Below, piece after piece: positions 45,068 to 58,407 of a stretch of 64,000 nt of DNA. The stretch lies in assembly GCF_041381155.1 (NCBI RefSeq), contig NC_091143.1, positions 36,570,679 through 36,634,678 of the forward strand, in the 5' to 3' direction. The notes under the pieces are model-generated. The model was not told the origin of the DNA and did not search any database. It saw only the letters and a list, made by a program, of their open reading frames with translations. The translations under genes and the position numbers were made by a program. This DNA comes from Argopecten irradians (Eukaryota > Mollusca > Bivalvia > Pectinida > Pectinidae). Each line of letters starts with the position of its first letter. The stretch's first letter is position 1.

Positions 45068-45420
45068 AGATGCTTCACCGCCGACAGAGCATAAATAATA
45101 TTCATCATTTGAACAATAATTCGTGTTTAATCGTGTATATATATGTCTAATTAACACAAGAAATAATATAAAATAATTTATTTCGCTTTTGGTGCATGCG
45201 CAATCAGTACTTCATTCCATATAGGATATAGTGACACGGATTTTTTTCGGGATGCAATTAATTGTTTTTCATATTTTTAACTTGAAGTAAAATTAGAAGC
45301 TCAAACTTTTCAATGATGGTAATGGTGTAAAGTAAGTAACTTTTTAACTGAAGAAAAATAATAAATCGTCTGCTCCTTTTTTTGATAGTGAAAAAATACC
45401 ATTTGTCAGCGGTGGAGCAT
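45068..45420. mobile_element. MITE family A, copy 3
   Basis: AGATGCTTCACCGCCGACA at the left after TTAA (45064-45067), GTCAGCGGTGGAGCAT at the right. The right TTAA is mutated. It sits between repeat G and the 503-bp array. Confidence 0.8.
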
Positions 45421-45429
45421 CAATTATGA

Positions 45430-47070
45430 ACTTTACCATAGAAATGTTTCGAAGGGCGCATATGAAACAGCATGTTCTCAGGTACATAAAATGGCCAATT
45501 TCAAAGTCATATGATTCAAAATGGCGGAGATATTGGACATCAAAAATCGAATTTTTAGTTTATATTTGTCCCTGCGCGAGACGTTTCAGCGCCTTTAAAG
45601 CTGTATGTACAGTCTTGATTTTTCGTACCTGTGTTGTAGGAACTTTTGTTCTCAAAAGTTATGAATTTTAAGGGGTTATATAGAAAATTGGCGGAAATAT
45701 AGCTCTCCAAATATGGCAATTTGTTTCAGTTTCTTATTTTTTTTCCGTAATTTGTGAGCTCGTAGGGCCTTTATCATTTCATGTAGGATTTAGTTTTTTT
45801 GTAATTGTAGACTTGGGCCTATTGCCTGTACAAGTGTTTAATTTCGAAAACATAAATTTGAAAATGGCGGAAATATAGCCCTCCGAATATGGCGTTTCGT
45901 TTATTTTTATCGTACATTTTACCGTAATTCATGAAAATTTAAAGAGAAATGCTTTGAAATGAGCATATGACAGATCATGCTCTCAGGAATATAAAATGAC
46001 TAATTTCAAGGTCATATGATTCAAAATGGCGGAGATATTGGACATCAAAAATAGAATTTTTAGTTTAGATTTGTCCCTGCGCGAGACGTTTCGGCGACTT
46101 TAAACCTGTATGTACAGTCTTCATTTTTCGTACTTGTGTCGTAAGAACTTTTGTCTTCAAAAGTTATGAATTTCAAGGGGTTATTAAGAAAAATGGCGAA
46201 AATATAGCTCTCCAATTATGTCAATTTGTTCCATTTCCTTATTTTCCCCCGTTATTTGTGAGCTCGTAGGGCATTTATCATTTAATGTAGGGTGTTGATT
46301 TTTTGTAAACTTAGACATTAGCATATTGTCTGGACAGGGTTTTAATTTCGAAATCAGGAATTGGAAAATGGCAGAAATACAGCCCTCCGAATATGGCGTT
46401 TCGTTCACTTTTTTAACGTAAATTTTACCGTAATTGATGAAATTTCAAAGAGAAATGTTTTGAATTGGATGTGAAAGAGCATGCTCTCAGACACATAAAA
46501 TGACTAATTTCAAGGTCATATGATTCAAAATGGCGGAGATATAGGACATCAAAATCGAAATTTTAGTTCATATTTGTCCTTGCGGCACGCGTTTCAGCGC
46601 CTTTAAACCTGTATGTACAAGGTTGAATTTTTATACCTATGTTGTATAAACTTTTGTCTTCACAAGTTATGAAATTTAAAGGGGTTATATAGACAAATGG
46701 CGGAAATATAGCTCTCCAAATATGTCAATTTGTTTCATTTCCTTATTTTTTCCCGTAATTTGTGAGCTCGTAGGGCCTTTAACATTTAATTTAGGGTGTT
46801 GATTTTATGTAAATGTAGACATTGATATATTGTCTGTACAGGGTTATAATTTCGAAATCAGGAATTAGAAAATGGCGGATATACAGCCCTCCGAATATGG
46901 CGTTTCGTTCACTTTTTTAACGTAAATTTTACCGTAATTTAAGAAATTTCCGAGAGAAAGGTTTTGAATCAAATGTGAAAGGGCACGCTCTCAGACACAT
47001 ATATTGACCAATTTCAATGTCATATGATTCAAAATGGCGGAGGTATAGAACATCAATTGTCCTTTCAGCG
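45430..47070 (+). repeat. 503-bp tandem array
   Basis: Just over three copies of a unit of about 503 bp, marked by 'atgattcaaaatggcgga' at about 45511, 46015, 46519 and 47023. Each unit has 'gcgcgagacgtttc', 'tgtatgtacagtc', 'aaaatggcggaaatatag' and 'cgaatatggcgtttcgttc'. Reverse-complement copies occur at about 54840-54980 and 56020-56640. Confidence 0.88.
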
Positions 47071-47204
47071 ATTTTGTAGTTGAGATCACATGATATGGCC
47101 TCTGGCCAAAGGGAGGTAATCCGTATCTAATACTAAAACTCTAATTGTACGAGTTATTCCGCATTGGTCCATGATCTTCAAAAAAAGAAGAATTTTTGCA
47201 CTTT

Positions 47205-47450
47205 TAAAAAACCTGAAATTCTAATGTTTTTACCTATTCATTATCAAAATTGATATTTTGAACCTAAATTTCAATCTGAATTTCCAAATTCATATCATGG
47301 TTATCAAGGAATAATTACCTGTCAGAAAACATTTTTACTTTTGAAATTCAAGATTAGCCAGCCAATCAGTGGCCAGGTTAACATTTTATCCTGGGCTCAA
47401 TCTCCTATCCACAGGGGTCGTTTCGAAGGTCTTTTTTCATTTAGTTTTGA
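47205..47450. repeat. Interspersed repeat F, copy 2
   Basis: Matches 37110-37385 over about 250 bp. Confidence 0.8.
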
Positions 47451-47534
47451 ATACTTTTCGGGATGTTTTAAGTTCTACATGTACACGTATATATGAACAA
47501 TGTACACATGTTTGCGTAAATACACGTACATGTG

Positions 47535-47612
47535 TAGCTACACCGCATACATGGGAGGCCGTCCTTACATGACCATAGTTGTTAATAGGACGTACATTTG
47601 AACAAACAAACA
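47535..47612 (+). repeat. SINE-like 3' tail fragment
   Basis: 'gggaggccgtccttacat' then 'gttgttaataggacgt' and an A/C-rich end, matching the ends of the SINE-like family. The head is missing. Confidence 0.6.
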
Positions 47613-48970
47613 ACAAAACTAGATTTAATCGCGATCAAAACACGGGATTTCAATGCAGCAAAAGTATCATGTTATCAATCAGACGATCACTTTCATACGT
47701 TTTCTCTTCGCATCTATTCGAAATATCTGTACAGACTTGTGATCCCCTAGATGAGCATTCATAAAAGTATATTTACATTTTGAGTGGTTCGTCTCTTTAT
47801 GAATCAACTAACTGACGAAAACAAACATTTGCCTATGAAAACACTATGAATACAATGAATACAACGATTCTCGTGCATCGATCAGCTGATTTCAAACAAT
47901 GCGCCAATTTTATATAAATAAAAAAATAGTCCCCTACAGTATTTTAATGCAAAATATCATAGGTGTTGTTTCTTGATATAGAATCAACTAAGGTTTACTG
48001 TAATAAATCAATCAAATCTTATTTTAACTAAATTTCTTGTTTATCGTCATTTGCAAACCAAGGTCGACCGGAAGGCTAACGCGCTCCACGGGATTTGTAG
48101 ATAGCTTAGAACTGCTATTCATAGCCGATATGAAAATTAGAAAAAATACATCCAATCCCTATATAGGCCTATATACATGCGTCCATTTGAACTCTTTTAT
48201 TCAAGACTCCAATAATATATAAAACAAATTCAAATTCCGGAACCCCGGTAAATTCGTATAAACTAAAATTAGAACCAGTATGCGGAAAGTGGTAAACGTG
48301 AATTATCTCCCTTTTGACTATACACTCTGTGGAAAGTAGGAAATGTAAATTATCTCCCCTTTGACCATACACTCTGTATCCCTGTAACTATCATAAAAAG
48401 TGTACATGTTCACCACAGACTGAAGGAACGGTCGAAAGAACGAACGAACGCACGCCCGAAAGAAAAAAAAGAAATGATAAATACCGAACGAAAAGAGCAC
48501 ACGAACAAAAAATAAAAATAGAACGAACGAAAAAAAAAAATTATATACGCAATGTATCGAGTTGTATACGGGTTTCAACGTGCCCTTCCTTCCATCCGTC
48601 TTTATATCTGTCTATACACACGTCCTTACAGACAGAACACACTGCTTCCAGATATGATTGTATTAACTCAGACAGACAGACAAACAAACAAACACACGAA
48701 CAAATGACAGACGGACAGGTGGGTGGAAACGCACGATATGATGATCACAATTTGCACACATTGACGAACAAACAGCGCTGAAAAAAGTTGAAAGTGAAAG
48801 AACGGATAACGATGAAATCAATGCAATATGCACATAAATAACACATAAATAAAATGGCATATTTTTTGTTTTGCCTGCTGTATAAAGTACATTAAAGTCT
48901 GAAGTAGTCGAAGTTGGAGGGACTATCTTAAAAAGTTCTACTCATCTGGACTTCGACGCATAAACTGTAG
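47613..48970. other. No gene; low-complexity and short duplications
   Basis: A tandem duplication of about 49 bp at 48275-48380 ('ggaaagt.g.aaa.gt.aa', 'ttatctccc'), a degenerate GAAC/GAAA-rich stretch at 48420-48540, and a CAGA/CAAA stretch at 48668-48700. A LINE- or MITE-derived block at 47617-47720 resembles 55350-55450. Confidence 0.45.
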
Positions 48971-50319
48971 ACAATGACCGACAAACTTTCTGTCGATTTA
49001 GCTACCTACTGGGTCTAGACAGTGACCATACTTGTGGTTTAGATGATGTTGTCACTTAATTTGTTTTAGTTTAAAAAGATTGTTCAAATTACATTTTAAT
49101 TAAACTGATGCAATAAAATCAACTAAATGTATCACTACCTGCCGTGTCTCTTGACTTTCAAACTCTATCATTAGTCTGTTTACAAAATACACTGAGTAGA
49201 AAAACATATTTACAACATTCAACAAATGCAAGATAGATGGAGGACAAATTATATAACTTTTTTTGTGGAACATACATGTGCATTGAACGGATCACTGCCT
49301 AAGATGGGATATCAAAATATACTATATCTATAAATGAAACCTCAACATTTTGTGTGGTTTATGTGAAATGAAGTTCTGTATATTTTATATGTGGTTATTA
49401 ACGCGTGACACTGCGCGCCCAAGTGGCGGCCAGGTCTAACAGCATTCATAGAACGATGTATAGCACGTCTTAATTCAATTTTTTGTCCTCTTGCAGTCTC
49501 GTAAATGCATTCTACTATAGTATATCTGTGGTTTCTTAACTAGTAAGTGAGTTAAATCATGGTCAAAAGGACGCAATTCGAGATGATCTCGCCGACCGGT
49601 CGCGATCGTTATTTATCTTTGATGATCAAATTGCCAATTTCATGAGCCAATATCTCTGCTATTTTGTATTATATGACCTTCAAACTCAAAACTTGTTATA
49701 TACATCATTCCATAGTATATACCTACATGAATATGCGAAAAATGGTCATTAAACTTCGGTGGGATCCCGTGAAAATCATTCAAAGGCATGTACAAACATG
49801 TATGAAGCTTTATAGGCTTCCACACCCGTGATAACACAGCATTTATGCACCATATTAGTTCTGGTCTTTATAATTTATGTATGTGTTTAGATGAGAGCTT
49901 ATATGAAAAAGGTGTGAAATGACCGACAAAATTGTCGATTTAGCTACCTACTGGGTCTAGACAGTACCCATACTTATGGTTTAGTTGATGTTGTCACTTA
50001 AAGATTTTTAAATTGACAAAGATTGTTTAAATTGTATTTTAATAGAACTGATAAAAATAAAATCAATTGAATGGATCACTACCTGTCTTGTCTCTGGACT
50101 TTCAAACTTCTAACTTTATTACTAGTCTCTTTACAAAATACACCGTGTAGAGAAACATATTAATTAACAACATTCAACAAAATTAATGCAACATAGATGG
50201 AAGCAAATTATATATCTTTTTGTGAAATATACATGTGCATTGAACGGATCACTGCCTACGATGGGATATTAAGATATACTTTATCTATAAATGAAATCTC
50301 AAATTTTGTGCGATTTGTT

Positions 50320-51710
50320 TAATTTTTGTCTATACACAATACATATACCTATATTCATATATCTGTAACAAGCTTTCTGCTCTTGTGATTTATATTTTAT
50401 ACTGGATTTACCTTATGTTGTAATCAGGGCATCAATTGCAGACACATAGGGAAGAGGAGGGGGGGTGTCAGGGAATAGAGTTGGATGAGGGAGTCAGATA
50501 AGGCCTTTGTTTATTCATGGGAGTTTGGCAGGCCATTTCAATTGAGGTCAAGCAGTCAGGACTATTGTCATTATTTTGTTCTGAATATCTAAGGGAGGGT
50601 GTTTATGCATAGGGATGTTATTCAGCCTTCGGCTGTGATTAATTGCTTTAGAGTCTGGATAAGGAAGGGCAGTGATGTCAGAAAGGGAGTGGGGTCTTAC
50701 AGGTGGTGTGGGTGTGTGTACATAATTTAGGGTATTATAGTTTAGGGGATCTAGCCTTTAACCAATCAGCAGAGGACACTTGTTTCGACAGCGTCCTAGT
50801 TAGTCTTGGGCTGATTAGTCACATGACTAAGACAGTCAATTATGATTGGGCAAATCTTATGTGACAGGAATATTAGGTACTAGATAGCTGGGCTCTGGTC
50901 AATTTCATAATTCTTGGAACAGAGTCATTTGCTTGTTATTGTCCCAGATACTCCTAAAGTTTATGTTGTTTTGTTAATTACATAACTTTAATTATATTTT
51001 ATTGTAATATGCTTTCTAAAGATACTTATCAACATATGTTAATATGTTTTGGAGTTACTCAACAAATTACAAACAACTGTTTGCAAACAACAATTTTTAC
51101 CCCCAATTCAGATAATTGATAGATCAATTAAAATAATTTTCTGAAATGAATAGGTACGCAGAGGATTAAAACTTGATACCGGTTGAGGTTGTAACCCTGG
51201 TAAATAAGGTTGTCCCTGAAATAAAATTTATACCTATATATAAGATCTATCAATTGAACCAGAGGATTTAACTTGATACCGGCTGAGGTGCTATTCCTGG
51301 TAAATTAAGTTGTCCCTAGAAGAAAAAAATGCTTAACCTGATACCGGTGGGGACGCCCCCGGTAAATAAGGTCCCCGGTAGGAAAATTGACTTCAAACCA
51401 GATGGGTCCGCCCCTGGTAAATAAGGTCACCCCTAAATGCATGGTAGAAGTCTACCTGCAATATTTCTAAAGTATAACCTGATACCAGATGGGTAATTCC
51501 TGGTAAAATTAAGGGTAGATGTCTACCTATATAACAAGTATATTTGTAGTCAACTCCCAAGAAGCCACATGTTAGGTTATTTAGTCAAAGTTTAGGTTTT
51601 ATTTGTAAATTTCATAGTAGGTTTTAATTGCTTTTGAATAAGATAGATGTATCAGTAATAAAACAATTGGATTATAATCTTGCCTCATTGTATTGTGTGT
51701 AAAGTGAAAT
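50320..51710. mobile_element. 1.4-kb insertion of unknown type
   Basis: It interrupts the 0.95-kb unit between 'gtgcgatttgttt' and 'cttttgtataaacaag'. It has G-rich and GT-rich blocks, no long reading frame, a polyadenylation-like 'aataaaac' near its right end and a hairpin series at 51177-51505. It could be a solo LTR, but clear TG...CA ends and a target duplication were not found. Confidence 0.4.
51170..51510. repeat. Series of five related hairpin motifs
   Basis: Five imperfect copies of 'tgatacCGG.tgaGG...CCtggtaaataaggt' at about 51177, 51277, 51341, 51398 and 51482. In each, the C/G-rich blocks can pair (for example ACCGG with CCGGT in copy 3). Confidence 0.65.
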
Positions 51711-53039
51711 AGAGTCACCGCTTTTGTATAAACAAGTTCTGTATACTTATATATAGTATACAGTATATTTAGTGATTAACGCGTAACACTGTGCGCCTCA
51801 GTGGCGGCCTAATCTAACAGTATCCAAAGGACGATTATATATTAATATTTTCAAAACGTGAAAACACATCTTTATTCAATTTTTTTCCTTATGCAGTCTT
51901 GTAAATGCATTCTATACCTTTAGTTTCATGACCAAAAGGACGCAATTCGAGTTGTCTTCGTGACCGGGCGCGATCATATATATATTTAACTTTGATAACA
52001 GTATTTTGATGGCAATATTTCTGCCATTTGTATGATATGACCTTGAAACTCAAAATTATTTTAGACAACGTTCCATAGTATATACCTACATGATTACTTT
52101 GATGACAGTATTTTGATGGCAATATTTCTGCCATTTTGTATGATATGACCTTGAAACTCAAAACTGTTATAGACATCGTTCCATAGTATATACCTACATG
52201 AATGTGTGACAATTGGCCATTAAACACCAAATTGTAAATTCGCTGAGATCCCGTGAAAATCATCCAAATGTATGTACCATATTATTTCTTGTCTTTACGC
52301 TTTATGTATGTTAAGATGAGAGCTTTTGTGAAAAATGTGTAAAATGACCGACAAACTTGTCGATTTAGCTACTTACTGGGTCTAGACAGTGCCCATAATT
52401 GTGGTTTAGTTGATGTTGTCTGTTAAAGGTTTCTAAGTTTTAAAAGATTCTTTAAATTGCACTTTAATGGAACTGTTGCAATAAAATCAACTGAATGGAT
52501 CACTACCTGTCGTGTCTCTGGACTTTCAAACTTTAAACTTTATTATAAGTCAATTTTCAAAAAAAATAAACCTGTGTACAGAAACATATTTACAACATTC
52601 AACAAATGCAACATAGATAGAGGACAAATTGCAATGTACATGTATATAACTTTTTGTGAATCATACATGTGCATTGAACGGATCACTGCCTAAGATGGGG
52701 TAATAAGATATACTATATCTTTAAATGAAACCTCAACATTTTATGTGATTTATGTGAAATGAAGCCGCCACTTTTGTATAAACAAGTTCTGAATGTATTT
52801 TATATGTGGTTATTAACACGTAACACTGCGCGTCTCAGTAGCGGCCAGATCTAACAGCATTCAAACAACGATGTACATGTATATGTTAATATTATGAAAA
52901 TTTTTGTCCTTATAATTGTATTTCTGGTAATTTTCACTGTAACGATACATTGCTTAAACATTTGATATTTGAACATGCACATGTAACTTATTGATTAAGC
53001 TCCCCAAAAGAATATGTCGGCCTATAAGAGCGCCGAAAT

Positions 53040-53235
53040 TTAGGGATCATATATTCCTGGTTTTGAATACAGCGCCTTCAATCACCGCCATGTTCAGTAC
53101 CTTCGGCTTTTGTCGGCATTTTGAATCGTACCACGTGACTTATGTCTACACGTCCTGCACGTGGTGATCCAGGTAACTAGCGTAAGCGCTCATGTGTTTG
53201 TTTACGTTTTCCTTCTGGCTAATATGAGCAAATCG
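53040..53235. promoter_or_regulatory. CpG- and E-box-containing patch
   Basis: Two CACGTG hexamers (about 53132 and 53160) in a locally GC-richer patch that also contains 'gccgccatg'-like sequence. No exon was recognised nearby, so promoter function is only a suggestion. Confidence 0.2.
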
Positions 53236-54045
53236 TGCTGGTATATGTCCACAGAGCGAGTATTTGAAACACCTAATTCACTCATTGCCGTAATTCAATA
53301 TTGTGTGTATCAAATATTGTAATGTGCAAGCATTATTTTTTTTTGTAGATCCAGTCTGCTGAGGTCGACCACATGTTTTGTTTATGAAAAAAATTGTTGA
53401 CATTTGGTTTCACAACTCTCGTGTTACTTCGAGATTGTCGCGACGATGTTCGGAAGAGTTCGGAATGATTCAGCATCTTTCGAGTTTATTTTTGACGTGT
53501 ACACGTTAAAAAGATTTTTTACTTCTATAATTAAAAATACTTCCAGTGCTGCAACTTTATAAAAGTGGTAAAAGTAGAAAGTTTAAACCTCGGACAGACG
53601 GGGGAAAATGTGTGTAACACTTAAACAGTTTTCACTATGACAAAAAGAGCGAAAGTGATAGACCATACAACTTTAAGCAATTCTATACCTTTGGTTTCAG
53701 TAACTAGTAAATAAGTTAAATGATGGTCAAAAAGGCGCAACTCGAGATGATCTTGGCGAACGGTCGCAATCGTATTTAACTTTGATGATCAAATTGCCAA
53801 TTTCATGAGCCAATATCTCTGCCAATTTGTATGATATGACATTGAAACAAAAATGTTCTAAACATCGTTCCATAGTATATACCTACATGTATGTGCAAAA
53901 AATGACCATCATACACCAAATTGTAAATGCGCTGAGATCCCGTGAAAATCATGAAGCTTTATAGGCACTCGTTACAACACAGCATTTATGCACCATTAGT
54001 TCTTGTCTTTATGCTTTATGTATCTTTAGATAAGAGTATACGTGA

Positions 54046-54830
54046 AAAGGTCACTTTATAATTACTGATACCATTGTAAAAATGTAAAATAAAATAGCAG
54101 ACCACAACTTAGCTTCATGGTCGGACCGTGTGTATTTATTCTTCTGCACTGAAGTGGAAAATATCATCACTTGTAGGCAGTAAATATACCGCAAAAATAA
54201 ATTTTGAACACTTATTTGACTTTGTAAAATTACTCTATGCATTGTAAATATTGCAAATATCAAAATGTTGGTAACTATTGGCGGTGAATAACATATTAAA
54301 AGCTCTTCTTGTTTCATGAGTATGAAACTTACGACACATATAACTTGAACTATGTTGTGCTCTTGGGGCAAGATTTGACCATTGTGACCTTGAATTCATG
54401 TCAACGTAATTCGATCGTAAGCGTATACATTTATACCATACATGAGCTCAGCTGATGTTTCAAAGGAATTGTGTTAATGTAAAATGATATTTCAGCATAT
54501 AATTCAACATTTTACTACCGTGACCTTCAAGAGTGATTTACGTCATACAATAAAAACTTATTTTGACATGCGGCAATCGGTCTTTGATGTAAAGATGTTC
54601 TACAACAATTGTACTGATGTAGCATATGTGACTTGTATGACCTTGACTATAATTTCAATTTTAATCTTAATTCATGCAGGCACACATGTATGCCATAGGT
54701 GTTTGAAATATGAAATCTGTAGAATCGAGTTTGATGACGTAACAGAGTCACAGAGTTTTGGCGTAAAACTGTTGTAGATATCTGTCCATGCTATGTCTAT
54801 GCAAAATTCAAGCATGTATGTTAAGTATTA
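54046..54830. other. No recognised gene
   Basis: AT-rich. Repeated 'tgaccttgaa' phrases tie it to the repeat G family rather than to a gene. Confidence 0.4.
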
Positions 54831-55480
54831 AAGGCGCTGAAATCTTGTGCATTTTTGGCGGGAAAATGGCAAAATCGCAGTTTTCCAAGGTCTATATCTC
54901 CGCCATTTTGGTTCCGATGAACTTGAAACTTTTCATTATATATTTCTGAGAGCATGCCCTTTCAAATCTATCTTTCAAAACTTTTCTGTGGCAATTTTCG
55001 CTTTTGGAATTTGTTTGACCCCGTAGCGAGCTCTTGACCTTGACATAATCTCTGATAACATGTGATGAACAAAAATCGCGCTTTGTCACGATCTACCTTA
55101 ATGCCAAAACGGGGACAACGTACAGCGTACGGTTATGAAGTAAGGAACGTTTAAAATTTGGTCGAAAAAAGTAGTTTTTTACGTCTGTGGCCTTGACCTT
55201 GAACATTTTTTTTGTAAAAAATCGAACGTACGTTTCAAGATCTCATGTACCTACATAATGTGTCAAAAGTTGAGCGTCGTACTGTGTTTCGTTCGTGAGA
55301 CATCCTGCTAACAAGATTTGTGGAAATAAGAAAAAAAAGGAATAATAACTCGATTTGATCGCGATCAAAACACGGGATTTCCACCTATGTAATGATATAA
55401 GTAATGTTAGCGAACAGACGATTGCTTTAATACTCTTTTCCTTCGCTTCAAGTCGAATGAATGAACGAACGGACGATCTC
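54831..55480 (-). repeat. Repeat G and 503-bp family, inverted copy 1
   Basis: Reverse-complement blocks of the 45-47 kb repeats ('ctccgccattttg', 'gagagcatgccct', 'ttgaccttgacata', 'gtacctacataatg'), ending near TTGATCGCGATCAA (55355-55368). Confidence 0.7.
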
Positions 55481-55814
55481 ACTCAATATTAATCAGAAAG
55501 CGTTTCTTACGAAAGTAGGCTGGTCCAACCGTAAACAGATTTAGGGGCAGAAGATTTCATAGAGAGGTGAATATATCGGAGCCTGCTGATTGGATATATT
55601 AAGGGTATATCAGTTAATGGTTAATGTGCGGGTCGGGCAATACATGTAGATGTAAAATTTGTAAAGAATTTTGACGTGAATTTGTTTCAAAACTACCGGG
55701 TATTTTCCCCAACATAGCACCGGTTTTGCTTAAACATACGGTGTCACATGTGACAGCTCTGCCACATACATAAAAGGTTTTAAACCTGTCAGTTATTGGG
55801 TTTGTGAATTATCT

Positions 55815-55935
55815 TTTTTGTTTGTTTATTTGTTTGATTAAATGTACGTCCTATTAATAGCTAGGTTCACGTAAGGAAGGCCTCCCATGTAGCTACACAT
55901 GTACATGTACGTGTATTAACGCAAACATGGCGATT
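55815..55935 (-). repeat. SINE-like 3' tail fragment, inverted
   Basis: 'gtcctattaatagctaggt' and 'aaggaaggcctcccatg' are the reverse complement of the SINE-like tail. Confidence 0.6.
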
Positions 55936-55959
55936 TTGTACATTGTGCATGTAGAACAT

Positions 55960-57070
55960 AAAAATCATGACAACATGTCAATGTCTACATTTACAAAAAA
56001 ATCAACACCCTTCACTAAATGATAAAGGCCTTACGAGCTCACTAAGTACGGAAAAAAATAAGGAAATGGGACAAATTGCCATATTTGGAGAGCTATATTT
56101 CCGCCATTTTGCTATATAACCCCTTTAAAATCCATAAATTTCGAAGACAAAAGTTCATACAACATAGGTATGAAAAATCAACACTGTACATACAGGTTTA
56201 AAGGCGCTGAAACGCCTGCCGCAAAGACCAATATAAATTAAATTTCGATTTTTGATGTCCTTGATCTCCGCCATTTTGAATAATATGACCTTGAAATTGG
56301 TAATTTTATGTGTCTGAGAGCATGCTTTCTCACATCCAATTCAAAACATTTCGCTTGGAAATTTCATAAATTACGGTAAAATTTAGGTTAAAAAAATGAA
56401 CGAAACGCCATATTTGCAAGGCTATATTTCCGTCATTTTTAAAGCTTTGTCTTTGAAATTAAAACCCTTTACAGAATACAATGTATATGCGAAGGTCTAC
56501 TTTTACAAAAAGTCAAAGATAAAAAAATAAAAATTTAGATTTTTGATGTCCAATATCTCCGCCATTTTGAATAATATGGCCTTGAAATTGGTCATTTTAT
56601 GTGCTTAAGAGCATGTTCTTTCAAAACATTTCTATGGTAAAGTTCATTTTTGACCTTTGTTTGACCTCATTTGACCCTCTAGCGAACTCTTGACCTAGAC
56701 ATAATCTCTGATAACATGTAGTAAGAAAAAAACGTTCAACATCGCAATCAACCTAAATAATGAAACGCACAACCTGAACAGCGTACGGTTATGAAGTTAT
56801 GAACGTTTAGGGTTTGTTCGAAAAAAGTAGTTTTTTTACGTCTGTGACCTTGACCTTCAACATTTTTGTAAAAAATCGAACGTACATTTCAAGATCTTAT
56901 GTACATTCATAACATGTCCGAAGTTTAGCGTCGTACCTTATTCCGTTCGTGAGATATATGATTTGTGGAAATAAGAAAAAAAAATAATACGAATAACTAG
57001 ATTTGATCGCGATCAAAACACGGGATTTCCACCTATGTAATGATATATGTAATGTTAGCGAACAGACGAT
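55960..57070 (-). repeat. 503-bp family and repeat G, inverted copy 2
   Basis: Two partial 503-bp units in reverse ('atctccgccattttgaat' at about 56262 and 56555), then reversed repeat G, then TTGATCGCGATCAA (57003-57016). Confidence 0.75.
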
Positions 57071-57250
57071 TGCTTGAACGAACGGACGATCTCACTCAAT
57101 ATTAATCAGAAAGCGTTTCTTACGAAAGTAGTCTGGTCCAACTGAAAAACAGATTTAATTAATTCGACTTAAAGATCGTCTGTTCACTAGCATTACTTAT
57201 ATCATTACATAGGTGGAAATCCCATGTTTTGATCGCGATCAAATCTAGTT
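57000..57250. repeat. Inverted repeat with TTGATCGCGATCAA ends
   Basis: The block 'ctagatttgatcgcgatc...cctatgtaatgatat...gaacagacga' (57000-57068) reappears in reverse at 57178-57250, with arms of about 70 bp and a 110-bp spacer. Confidence 0.8.
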
Positions 57251-57830
57251 GTAGTTGAGTTAGTCATCTTGATTCAAGGGTAATTCTATACATTACAATA
57301 TGGTCAAAAGTGATGCATGTCCAATCAGTATAAAATATAGTGTCTGTATGGTAGTGTGAGATTTAGTTTGTCCAATTTAATTATTCCAATGTAATTATAC
57401 TGTATATGTTATGACATTCAATAAAAAAAATGAAATCTTAATAAAAACCAAAAAAAAAAAACCCAAAAAACCTGACACATCATTTTCATTTCCACACTTT
57501 GTCACCTAGGATGAGACAATCTTACCTGTATCCAATGTCGTGATTCTAGCTTAAAATTCTATCTTAACATTGTTTAAACCTTTCTGTGTATGGTTCACTT
57601 TCTCATGTGATTTTATGTAATATTTGATGTTCACGTTTTATGCTTTTCGGTGTAATTTTATATGTTTTAACTAATATGTTTTAACATTGTTTATGTATTT
57701 TGAGTTTGATATGTTTTACCTGTTTCCGTTTGATCTTTGAGTTTTAGACGTTTCAATTTTCTGTATGCAAGTTTTTTTCCGTATGTTTTAAAAGTAAAAT
57801 CTATTTCATATGGTGTCATTTCATTACTAA

Positions 57831-57834
<4 letters not shown>
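57251..57834. other. No recognised gene
   Basis: AT-rich. It includes A-rich runs near 57425-57470. Confidence 0.5.

Positions 57835-57835
<1 letters not shown>

Positions 57836-57893
<58 letters not shown>
57836..57893. repeat. (GA)n microsatellite
   Basis: About 29 perfect GA dinucleotides. Confidence 0.97.
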
Positions 57894-57897
<4 letters not shown>

Positions 57898-58403
57898 AAT
57901 ATATGACCAATTCAAGTATGTAGTATGTCTATTGGCAGATGACAATCGATATTCTTCGTTAACAATGGGCACAAGATAGTATCGATGGCAGTTAAGCATG
58001 GACGATCAGAATAGGTTGGTCAGTGGAATTTTGTATTTGTATGGTGTTTTTCATAAGATAATCGCGGGGTTTACGTTGAAAGCACATGGTAGGTAAGAGG
58101 ATTTAACGTAAAGAATATATCCCTTTAAGCAGAAAGGGAAACCTGTGTGTCTATATAGCACGCTCATAACAGTGGTCTGAGTAGTATCCTTATAGTGTCG
58201 AAGAGACATGAAGGGGATCGAACGCAATACACAGGTAAGTGAAATATCTTGTACTTCTGTTAACGTGTAATCGTAATTGGAAGGGAACATACTTATATAT
58301 CGTATATTAATTTCCTAACAAGTAGTACGTAAAGAAATCGTTAAATGATTACATTGAAAAATAGCATTATATAAACAATAATATAATAATAATAAATATT
58401 TTA
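57894..58403. other. No recognised feature
   Basis: No coding signal or repeat identified. Confidence 0.5.
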
Positions 58404-58407
58404 TTAA

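Larger units (their letters stand above)
48971..54045. repeat. About 0.95-kb unit in a broken tandem series
   Basis: Block X ('tcgatttagctacctactg') occurs at about 48993, 49936 and 52360. Block Y ('ccatagtatatacctacat') occurs at about 49711, 52071, 52181 and 53870. Block Z ('gcggccaggtctaacag' type) occurs at about 49425, 51800 and 52838. The first X-to-X distance is about 944 bp. The series is split by a 1.4-kb insertion (about 50320-51710) and has lost parts elsewhere. No coding capacity. Confidence 0.8.

Noticed and set aside
48318..48578. Phe/Arg-rich minus-strand frame
   Set aside because: It arises from the GAAC/GAAA low-complexity stretch.
53040..53235. Promoter of a hidden gene at 53 kb
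   Set aside because: Two E-boxes are present but no exon or extended reading frame follows on either strand. Kept only as a low-confidence patch.
54484..54777. 97-codon plus-strand frame with a hydrophobic segment
   Set aside because: It is embedded in repeat sequence rich in 'tgaccttgaa' blocks, and no family is recognised.
57691..57999. Frames with Leu/Ser or Arg/Glu runs on either strand
   Set aside because: They are produced by the GA microsatellite.
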